A DNA stretch of 20,149 nt from a virus, in IMG/VR virus record IMGVR_UViG_3300010883_000695, positions 1 to 20,149 of that record; one strand, 5' to 3'. Both the position numbers and the translations under genes were made by a program. Numbering within the stretch: position 1 is the first letter of the stretch; every line of letters starts with the position of its first letter. Shown here piece after piece: positions 6,155 to 12,748 of the stretch. The notes beneath the pieces are model-generated. The model did no database searches. It was not told where the DNA came from and worked only from the letters and a program-made list of their open reading frames with translations.

Positions 6155-6178
6155 AGTCCAAAGAATTACTTTTTTCAT
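6149..6178 (+). promoter_or_regulatory. Candidate promoter for the capsid gene
   Basis: A perfect TTGACA at 6149-6154 is followed 18 bp later by TTTCAT (6173-6178), a 4/6 match to TATAAT. TATATT at 6178-6183 is a better -10 but at 23 bp. Transcription would start near 6185, at the beginning of the structured leader. The -10 is weak, so confidence is limited. Confidence 0.35.
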
Positions 6179-6184
6179 ATATTT

Positions 6185-6325
6185 ACCGGGTAGCTCTTAT
6201 AAGTCCGGTTGATTTCGGGTAAACCCGACGGGAAAGCTGACGTATCAGCTAGGGTTAGTCCGTCGTAAGATGGGTAGCTCATCCGAAGTCAACCTAGAAT
6301 CTTTTTTGCATAAGGACTTATAAAG
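6185..6325 (+). ncRNA. Structured 5' leader of the major capsid gene
   Basis: The last ~140 nt before the capsid ATG contain several mutually consistent pairings. An outer helix joins 6197-6206 (TTATAAGTCC) to 6314-6323 (GGACTTATAA), 10 perfect pairs covering the GGA of the capsid Shine-Dalgarno. Directly inside, 6207-6220 pairs with 6281-6294 (12 pairs including one G-U, plus two weaker). Further inside are a perfect 6-bp hairpin (6235-6240 with 6245-6250) and two crossing 5-bp pairings (6222-6226 with 6252-6256, 6227-6231 with 6260-6264) that would make a pseudoknot. An alternative hairpin at 6185-6189 with 6205-6209 would compete with both outer helices and free the ribosome site. I do not recognise a known riboswitch or ribozyme. 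Confidence 0.55.
6311..6316 (+). promoter_or_regulatory. Ribosome binding site of the capsid gene, inside a helix
   Basis: TAAGGA lies 9 nt before the ATG at 6326. Its GGA (6314-6316) is the start of the 3' arm of the 10-bp helix with 6197-6206, so it would be hidden when that helix forms. Confidence 0.6.
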
Positions 6326-7216
6326 ATGTCAACACAAATTGATACCGCGCTAGTTCAACAATATAGCGCAAATCTTGAAAGGGCTTTCCAGCAAAAAGGT
6401 TCACGTCTTAGAGATTGGGTTCGTGTCGAACGGCAACAGGGAGAACACGCATACTATGACAGAACGGGGAAGGTTTCAGTAAATGAGATTGTTACCCGAC
6501 ACGCTGACACAGTATTAACGGATACTCCTCACACTCGCAGACGGGTAAGCTTGCGGCATTGGTCGCATGCGGATATGATCGATGATCCTGATAAAGTTCA
6601 GACCATCGCTAATTTCCAATCACCCTATCTGACAGAGGCCAGAGACGGCATGGGCCGCCAATTAGATCAGCAAATTGTAGATGCAGCCGGTGGAACCTCT
6701 TATAGTGGTAAAACTGGCAGCACCTCGGTGGTATTTGATACCAACCAAGATGTTGCAGTAAATTATGTAGACAGTGGGGGCGCGGCAAATAGCGGTCTCA
6801 ATGTTGCTAAATTACGGCAAGCTAGGTATTTGCTGCAAAAGCAGGAAGCTATAGAAGGGAATGAAGTCTTTGTTGTAACAGCAAAGCAGCTTCAAGACCT
6901 TTTAAAAGAGACAGAAGTTACAAGTTCGGACTACGCTGCGGTGAAAGCCTTGGTGCATGGGGAAGTAAATACCTTTTTGGGATTTACTTTCATTTCGACT
7001 GAACTTCTTCCTCTTGTAACAGCTACCGATGTAAGGACATGCTATGCATGGACACGTCGGGCTATGATTGCAGCAATAGGTATGGAAATACAGACCTTTG
7101 TTGGTCCTAATCCTTCCAAGAATAATAATATTCAGCTTCAGGTGAAAGCGTCTTTCGACGCTTCCCGGATGTGGGAGGAAGGTATTGTGCGAGTCTATGC
7201 GGATGAATCACCATAA
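6326..7216 (+). CDS. Major capsid protein
   Basis: A 296-residue protein following the scaffold. It matches the pattern of the phage capsid family common in non-T7 podoviruses: the N-terminal helical segment QYSANLERAFQQKGSRLRDWV, EHAYYDRTGK, then RRRVSLRHWSHADMIDD with DPDKVQTIANFQSPYL (a conserved Asp-Asp-x-Asp-Lys region at about residues 85-105), GRQLDQQIVDAA near 112, a variable Gly/Thr-rich middle, KLRQARYLLQKQ near 166, LLPLV and AWTRRAMIAAIGMEIQ near 230-255, and a C-terminus with RMWEEGIVRVYADES. These fit an HK97-like shell protein built without a protease or delta domain. The gene has its own long structured leader and probably its own promoter, fitting its need for high expression, and it ends 15 nt before the next gene. 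Confidence 0.9.
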   Translation: MSTQIDTALVQQYSANLERAFQQKGSRLRDWVRVERQQGEHAYYDRTGKVSVNEIVTRHADTVLTDTPHTRRRVSLRHWSHADMIDDPDKVQTIANFQSPYLTEARDGMGRQLDQQIVDAAGGTSYSGKTGSTSVVFDTNQDVAVNYVDSGGAANSGLNVAKLRQARYLLQKQEAIEGNEVFVVTAKQLQDLLKETEVTSSDYAAVKALVHGEVNTFLGFTFISTELLPLVTATDVRTCYAWTRRAMIAAIGMEIQTFVGPNPSKNNNIQLQVKASFDASRMWEEGIVRVYADESP

Positions 7217-7220
7217 AAAT

Positions 7221-7226
7221 AAGGAG
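7221..7226 (+). promoter_or_regulatory. Strong ribosome binding site for the post-capsid gene
   Basis: AAGGAG sits 5 nt before the ATG at 7232, in the 15-nt gap after the capsid stop. Confidence 0.8.
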
Positions 7227-7231
7227 TTATC

Positions 7232-7717
7232 ATGATTAGTGTGGATTATAAATCTACTCAGGTGACCAATCAGGATGCAGTCGGATGGTCTGCCCTGAAA
7301 CCTTATGAAAGAGGTGGTCGATTGCGTATAGTCTCGTTCGATTATACTGTTCCAACCGGAACTATTGCTATAGCTACAGTTGTCAGCATGGCGACATTAC
7401 CTCCCGGGGTAATGCTGCTTGGTGGTAAGCTTGATAATACTGCATTAGGAACCGGAGCGTTGGCAGATATTGGACTCAGGGGACATGATGGAAACGGAAA
7501 TATTGATGACACATCAGGAGCTACGGTTGCTGATGATGCCGACTTGCTCGGTAATGACATTGATATGGCAGCAGCAGGTAATGATGATTTTAATCATACA
7601 GCTGCGTTAAACTTCCTTTATGTCACCAAAAAAGAAGTGGACCTTGTCTTCACAGTTGTAGGAGCTGTGTGGGCTGCGGCAGCCGTTGTTAAAGGTTATC
7701 TGATGTATTCAGAATAA
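7232..7717 (+). CDS. Small head protein downstream of capsid (decoration candidate)
   Basis: 161 residues, rich in Gly, Ala, Asp and Val, with a predicted all-beta look. The segment ATLPPGVMLLGGKLDNTALGTGALADIGLRG (about 50-80) follows a pattern common in small virion proteins encoded just after the capsid gene in podoviruses. The C-terminus (KKEVDLVFTVVGAVWAAAAVVKGYLMYSE) is hydrophobic but reads more like beta strands than a membrane helix. It has a strong Shine-Dalgarno, is co-transcribed with the capsid gene and is followed by a strong terminator, so it is probably abundant. A capsid decoration or head-stabilising role is the best guess from position and composition, and no conserved residue proves it. 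Confidence 0.7.
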   Translation: MISVDYKSTQVTNQDAVGWSALKPYERGGRLRIVSFDYTVPTGTIAIATVVSMATLPPGVMLLGGKLDNTALGTGALADIGLRGHDGNGNIDDTSGATVADDADLLGNDIDMAAAGNDDFNHTAALNFLYVTKKEVDLVFTVVGAVWAAAAVVKGYLMYSE

Positions 7718-7737
7718 TCATATTTAAATCTAACAAA

Positions 7738-7773
7738 GTCCCGGCCCCTGAACAAAGGGGGCCGGGGTCTTTT
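7738..7773 (+). terminator. Strong intrinsic terminator after the capsid operon
   Basis: CCCGGCCCC (7740-7748) pairs perfectly with GGGGCCGGG (7758-7766), extended by two G-T wobbles outside, with a 9-base loop and a TCTTTT tail. It ends the capsid/head-protein transcription unit and leaves only 7 nt before the next ATG. Confidence 0.88.
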
Positions 7774-7780
7774 ATATTAA

Positions 7781-8347
7781 ATGAATTTTACTGATATAGC
7801 CAATTCCGCTTTAATAAAGTTAGGACAGGACAGGATAGCCGCTCTTTCCGATACAACTAATAATGCGGAGGTAATGAACACTCGATTTGAAATGGTTAAA
7901 CGTGCTACGCTTCGAGATAAACCTTGGCAATGCGCTAAGAAACGGGTGCTTCCTGCCCTACTTGTAACAGAACCCGCTTTTGGTTATACTTACGAACATC
8001 AACTCCCTACGGACTATATCCGTGTAATTGATATTACCCCTACCGGGACGTTCTGGAGAATAGAGGGACAGAAAATTCTTTCTAATTCAAACACTTTGGA
8101 GTTGGTTTATATCTGGGATATAGATGAGGACAATGCTCAAGATATTGATGATCTTTTAGGGGAAGCTATAGCTTATCATTTAGCATGGGATACCTGTGTT
8201 AAGATAACTAATGATGGAGCTTTGCGGGATCAGATGGAACGAGGGTATAGAATGACTTTAGCGCAAGGGGCTTATGTGTCTTCAACAGAAGACAGTGTAA
8301 ATCAGGCTCAGATTACTTCTTGGACAACAGCAATAAGAGTTATATAA
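7781..8347 (+). CDS. Tail adaptor (tail tubular protein A / gp11-like)
   Basis: 188 residues with the typical start of the podovirus adaptor family: IANSALIKLGQDRIAALSD, then a helix with NTRFEMVKRATLRDKPWQCAKKR (residues 32-53), ALLVTEPAFGYTYEHQLPTDYIRVI (about 56-83), then DDLLGEAIAYHLAWDTCVKITND and a C-terminal helix ending MTLAQGAY. Such proteins form the 12-mer ring between portal and nozzle. The start is fixed by an in-frame TAA immediately before the ATG. There is no Shine-Dalgarno, and the ATG sits just after the terminator, so expression probably depends on read-through or an unseen promoter. The stop touches the nozzle start directly. Confidence 0.85.
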   Translation: MNFTDIANSALIKLGQDRIAALSDTTNNAEVMNTRFEMVKRATLRDKPWQCAKKRVLPALLVTEPAFGYTYEHQLPTDYIRVIDITPTGTFWRIEGQKILSNSNTLELVYIWDIDEDNAQDIDDLLGEAIAYHLAWDTCVKITNDGALRDQMERGYRMTLAQGAYVSSTEDSVNQAQITSWTTAIRVI

Positions 8348-11300
8348 ATGGCAAGCACTTCGACACGTCGGGGAAGAGCGCAGACTATTATTCAAACTAA
8401 CTTTTCTGCCGGGGAGGTTAGTCCTTATCTGTTTGGAAGAACAGACCTAAAAAACTATTTTAATGCTCTTGAAACATTAGAGAATATGGTTTGTAAAACC
8501 CAAGGAGGAATAGTTCGCCGCAGCGGGACCGCTTTTGTAAAAACAGCGAAAGACAATTCAAAAAAATCCCGCTTAGTCCCGTTTGAATTTTCAAATATTC
8601 AGGCGTATATGCTTGAATTTTGCGATAACCAGATTCGCGTCATGAGAGATGGGGGGGTAGTTCAGCCCGACAATGTCGCGGAATTGACCCAGGCTTCTGC
8701 GTTTGATCACGCTGATTGGGCAAAAAATAATGTAACAATAAGTGCGAATGCCGATGATGATCATTTAGGGGCGACTATTGTAGATGAAATTGTAGAGACG
8801 GGAGTAGGGGGATTACATGCTATTTCACAGGAGAATATAGGAACTGCTATTCTGACACTAGGTAAAACATATACTATGTCTGCTAAAGTAAAAAGAGGGA
8901 CAGGGACAAGAAATGCCCAATTATATGTAAGGAATCATGATAACACTATATGCACCGCTAATTTTGATCTAAGCGACGGGACGGTAAACGGATCGCCTGC
9001 CAATTCAACGGCTACGGTCCAAAAAACTCCCTTTTTATCTTATTATTGTATTAAGATGCATTTTTCCGCTGGAGCGTCTTATGCCAATCATGTGGATGTA
9101 GAACTTCGTATGCTTAAAGATGATTTCAGTTATAGTTATACTGGAGCGGGGTCGAGTAGCATAAAGGCTTATGATGTTCGTATAAGTGAGGGAGAGGATT
9201 CGGAAATAGTTGCTGTTACGTCTACTTATACGGAAGCGGAACTTCCCTTTATAAGCTTCACTCAAAGTGCAGATGTTCTTTTTATTGCCCATACAAACCA
9301 CGCTCCGGCAGAGTTTTCCAGAACAAGCCATACCGATTGGACTTTAACGGATTCTGTTTTTGAGGATGGCCCCTATCTTGATGAGAATATAACCGATACA
9401 ACTGTATATATAAGTGCTGTTACTTATCGAAAGGATCTTACCACTACAGGGAATTGGACAGGGTTTGGAACCGGAGATTACGTTGAATACATTGTAGGGG
9501 AAGACTATGCTTTAGGGAAATGGGTGTCTGTCTCAGAGCCAGTTGCCACAGTAGAGGCGATTGATAATGTATGGACGACATTAGATCCTACAGCAGCTTA
9601 TACTTTTTCCGCTGGAACTCCTGATACCTTAGTATCTGATAAATCGGTTTTTACAAATTCGATGGATGGGCATTATATCCGCTATCAGACAACCCCCGGA
9701 GGAGGGGTTTGGACTTGGTCTCTTGTTTCAAAATTTGTCGATGAGAAGAATTTGGAGATAAGTGCGGCTCCTTTAACGATGCATACACCTCCGGCAAATA
9801 TAACCGTCTCTAATGAGACTTATCTTGCCACAATAATTTCTACAGACGCAATTTTTGCTTCTACGGATGTTGCGGATAACAGGGTAATTAGGATGAATTT
9901 TGGTGGAGAGCAAGTTTGGGGAAAGATAGTAACCTTTAGTTCTACTACACAAATTAATGCAAATCTTACACGATTTGTTCCTCTTGATCCCTATGATCCG
10001 AGCATTTTCAAATTTTCTGGGAGGACACAGAAATGGAGGCTTGGTGCGTGGAAAGATGCCAATTGGCCCGGGTCAGTAGTTTTCCATCAGAACCGCCTTA
10101 CCTTTGGAGGATCGGTAGATAACCCTGATACAGTATGGATGTCTAACTCCGCTGAGTATAGGAATTTTTCCCCTACAGAAACAAATTCAACGGTTTTAGA
10201 CACTAACGCAATCACTGTAACGATTGCCGCGCAGGAGGTAAATACGATTCAATGGATGAGTTCAGGACCGATACTTATTATCGGGACCCTTGCGGCAGAA
10301 TGGGAAATTAAAGGTACATCTGTTTCTGCTCCGCTTACCCCTGCAAGTATTCGTATTTCAGAACACACTAATTTTGGTTCTGAAAAGGTAGCTCCGGTTA
10401 AAATAGATAGTTCTATTCTTTTTGTTCAACGTGCGGGAACAAAACTTAGGGAGTTTAAATATAATTTTGATATAGATGCGTATGTAGCAGATGATCTTAC
10501 AATCCTAGCGGAGCATATTATACGAGATGGGACAAATGTTGAGAGTATAGCTGTTCAGCGGTCTCCTGAGACTCTTATCTGGATAGCGAGAAATGATGGA
10601 GTACTTGTTGGGTTGACTTACAATCGATCTCAGGAAATTACCGCTTTTCACAGACATAAGATAGGTGGATCTTTTTCTACCGGAGATGCGGTAGTTGAAG
10701 GTGTGGCTGCCTGCCCTTCAGGGACAGGTCAGGATGATGATGTATATGTCGTAGTAAAACGAACAATTAATAGTGAAACTGTTCGATATATAGAAGTTAT
10801 TCAGAATGAATTTATTCCAACAGGGGTTCAGGATAAAAATAATATGCGTTATGTGGATTCCTCTTTAACTTATAACGGAGCAGCTGTTTTAAGTATTGCG
10901 GGTCTTGGTCATCTCCCCGGAGAATCTGTCCGGGTTGTTTCTGATGGGGAAGATATAGGAGATTTAACGGTTAGTGCAACGACAGGGAAAATCACTCTTC
11001 CGGAAACAGGATCAGTGGTACATGTAGGTTATCATAAAGCATCTACCATTAAACCGATGCCTTATGAGGTAGAGGATTCGCTTGGATCTACTTCTGGGAG
11101 ATTAAAACGGGTTCACCGACTCACACTTCGATTAATAAATACTTTAGGGTTTAAGCATGGAAAATCTACAACAGACCTTGTGCAGGAAGATTTCCGGGAT
11201 ACGAGTCCCGCGCATGATATGGATAAAACCCCTGATCTTTTTACTGGAGACAGAGAAATAAATTTAAATGTTAATTCGGATGTAAGGGATACCTTTGTAA

Positions 11301-11368
11301 TAGTTCAGGAACAGGCATACCCGATAGGTATTCTTTCTATAATTTCACAAATAACTTCCCAGAGATGA
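8348..11368 (+). CDS. Tail nozzle (tail tubular protein B-like) with an inserted domain
   Basis: A 1006-residue tail-tip protein. The N-terminus has the family signature: NFSAGEVSPYLFGRTDLKNYFNALETLENM (about 18-47), QGGIVRRSGTAFV (52-64), LVPFEFSNIQAYMLEF (76-91). The usual continuation, TYTEAELPFISFTQSADVLFIAH, appears only at about 293-315. Between them, residues ~105-282 form an apparent insertion (ASAFDHADWAKNNVTISAN, GKTYTMSAKVKRGTG, then Gly/Ser-rich SYTGAGSSS) resembling a carbohydrate-binding jelly roll. Later family features include AWKDANWPGSVVFHQNRL and FGGSVDNPDTVWMSNSAEYRNF (about 565-605) and RAGTKLREFKYN (about 697-708). The protein closes the tail channel and carries fibres. 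It starts immediately after the adaptor stop, with only a weak AAGAG 9 nt upstream. Confidence 0.88.
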   Translation: MASTSTRRGRAQTIIQTNFSAGEVSPYLFGRTDLKNYFNALETLENMVCKTQGGIVRRSGTAFVKTAKDNSKKSRLVPFEFSNIQAYMLEFCDNQIRVMRDGGVVQPDNVAELTQASAFDHADWAKNNVTISANADDDHLGATIVDEIVETGVGGLHAISQENIGTAILTLGKTYTMSAKVKRGTGTRNAQLYVRNHDNTICTANFDLSDGTVNGSPANSTATVQKTPFLSYYCIKMHFSAGASYANHVDVELRMLKDDFSYSYTGAGSSSIKAYDVRISEGEDSEIVAVTSTYTEAELPFISFTQSADVLFIAHTNHAPAEFSRTSHTDWTLTDSVFEDGPYLDENITDTTVYISAVTYRKDLTTTGNWTGFGTGDYVEYIVGEDYALGKWVSVSEPVATVEAIDNVWTTLDPTAAYTFSAGTPDTLVSDKSVFTNSMDGHYIRYQTTPGGGVWTWSLVSKFVDEKNLEISAAPLTMHTPPANITVSNETYLATIISTDAIFASTDVADNRVIRMNFGGEQVWGKIVTFSSTTQINANLTRFVPLDPYDPSIFKFSGRTQKWRLGAWKDANWPGSVVFHQNRLTFGGSVDNPDTVWMSNSAEYRNFSPTETNSTVLDTNAITVTIAAQEVNTIQWMSSGPILIIGTLAAEWEIKGTSVSAPLTPASIRISEHTNFGSEKVAPVKIDSSILFVQRAGTKLREFKYNFDIDAYVADDLTILAEHIIRDGTNVESIAVQRSPETLIWIARNDGVLVGLTYNRSQEITAFHRHKIGGSFSTGDAVVEGVAACPSGTGQDDDVYVVVKRTINSETVRYIEVIQNEFIPTGVQDKNNMRYVDSSLTYNGAAVLSIAGLGHLPGESVRVVSDGEDIGDLTVSATTGKITLPETGSVVHVGYHKASTIKPMPYEVEDSLGSTSGRLKRVHRLTLRLINTLGFKHGKSTTDLVQEDFRDTSPAHDMDKTPDLFTGDREINLNVNSDVRDTFVIVQEQAYPIGILSIISQITSQR

Positions 11369-11405
11369 TAACAACAGAAACACTGTACTTTAAGGGATTA
11401 GTATA

Positions 11406-12734
11406 ATGGCATTAGGAATATTGGGAGTTGTATCTGCAATTGCTTCAGTAGTAGGCACAGGGGCACAAATTATTGGTGGAATTAAACAAGCCAAAGCTGC
11501 GCGTGAGGCGGCGCAACAACAGGCGGCTTTAGCTAGGGAACAAGCAAGGATTAATGCGGAAAACGCGCAGCTTGCTGCTGAAGATTTTGAGTTTCAGGCG
11601 GACATCATTCAACGAGAGGATGAATTTTCGGCGGCGAATGCTTTAGCGAATGGGATATACCGCGCACAAATTATAGACGAGAACGCCGCCATGTCGTTAG
11701 AGACGGCTCGGTTAAATGCGGTTGCTTTAAATTACAAATCAGAAAAAACCGTCGAGCAGATGGTTCAAGAGATAAACGATATTCGTATGAGTTCGAGTGA
11801 AGCGGTTGCCAGCATACATTATGAAAGCGCGATAACGGAATCCGATATACAGTTTGATACAGCCGTTCTGGTAAATGATATACTCCTAACTACGGAACGG
11901 ACTCAGGAAAGATTGGGTGCTTCGGCGGAAGAGGATTTAGCGAGCGCATATTTTAATCGCAGTCAGGCGGGAAGCACAAGAGCCTATAGCCAATATAAGG
12001 CTAACAGGTTAAGAGTAACCAACAGCCGGTCTATAGCGGCAAATAAGGCCCGGATTGTTGGTGGGGGAATAACCTTTAGCGGGTCGGCGATGGACGTTGT
12101 TTATGATATGCAAAGGCAAGGGGATATGAGCGCAACAGATATTCTTTATGAGGCGAATGTTAAGGCAAATACTCAAGATATGATGTCTCTCCTTAATGAA
12201 TATTCTGCAACTCAGAAAATCAGAGAGGTCCAACTTGAGGGAGAGATAGGTGCTTATCAGGCCGGGCTTGCCGAGACTGACGCGGAGAGAAATATCACCA
12301 ATTTACGGGATCTTACTAAACTAAGGGCGGAAACGATAGAAGCATCTTCCATTCGTCAAACCATACTTACCCAACAACAACGGGAAAGTCAGGCGGCACT
12401 ATCTCGCTTAGATGCGTATAAATCTCAACTTGCGGGAGAAAATGCTTTAAAGCTCGGAACGCTTGAATCTGAAAAAGCTCTTAAGGAGGCTCAATTTGAT
12501 ACGGACAGGCTAAGACGAGACATCGATGATTATGAGATAGCTAAAGACAGAACCTTTGAACACGCTGACAGGGTAGCGGCTGCGTATCACGCGCTTGGAA
12601 ATCAAGAAGCCAATTTTGCGCTTCAAGCGGGCGAGACAAATAGAACAAATGCAATTTTAGGAACCGCCGGAGCCGTTGCGGGCGGGGTTGGAGAAGTTGC
12701 GAAAATAATAACTAACCCAAACTTTGATAAGTAA
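11406..12734 (+). CDS. Internal virion protein, gp14-like
   Basis: 442 residues. The N-terminus (LGILGVVSAIASVVGTGAQIIGG, residues 3-25) is hydrophobic and could insert in a membrane. It is followed by KQAKAAREAAQQQAALAREQARINAENA, the start of a long charged helical or coiled-coil region, the pattern seen in T7 gp14-type core proteins that are ejected and form the outer-membrane part of the DNA channel. Residues ~206-260 contain SIAANKARIVGGGITFSGSAMDVVYDMQRQGDMSATDI, the G-GS-[AP] motif that recurs in this group, and the C-terminus has another Gly/Ala-rich segment. It has AAGGG about 10 nt before the ATG. The family call comes from pattern and position, and I cannot confirm it by search. 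Confidence 0.65.
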   Translation: MALGILGVVSAIASVVGTGAQIIGGIKQAKAAREAAQQQAALAREQARINAENAQLAAEDFEFQADIIQREDEFSAANALANGIYRAQIIDENAAMSLETARLNAVALNYKSEKTVEQMVQEINDIRMSSSEAVASIHYESAITESDIQFDTAVLVNDILLTTERTQERLGASAEEDLASAYFNRSQAGSTRAYSQYKANRLRVTNSRSIAANKARIVGGGITFSGSAMDVVYDMQRQGDMSATDILYEANVKANTQDMMSLLNEYSATQKIREVQLEGEIGAYQAGLAETDAERNITNLRDLTKLRAETIEASSIRQTILTQQQRESQAALSRLDAYKSQLAGENALKLGTLESEKALKEAQFDTDRLRRDIDDYEIAKDRTFEHADRVAAAYHALGNQEANFALQAGETNRTNAILGTAGAVAGGVGEVAKIITNPNFDK

Positions 12735-12748
12735 TCCTCAAAAACATA

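Noticed and set aside
6185-6325. tRNA, hammerhead ribozyme or group I intron in the capsid leader
   Set aside because: TAGCTC looks like a tRNA D-loop but there is no T-loop or acceptor stem. The hammerhead core CTGATGA...GAAA is absent. Group I core elements could not be laid out.
9035-9331. Minus-strand open frame of 98 codons
   Set aside because: It is antisense to the inserted domain of the nozzle gene; Arg/Ser/Ile-rich translation and no initiation signal.
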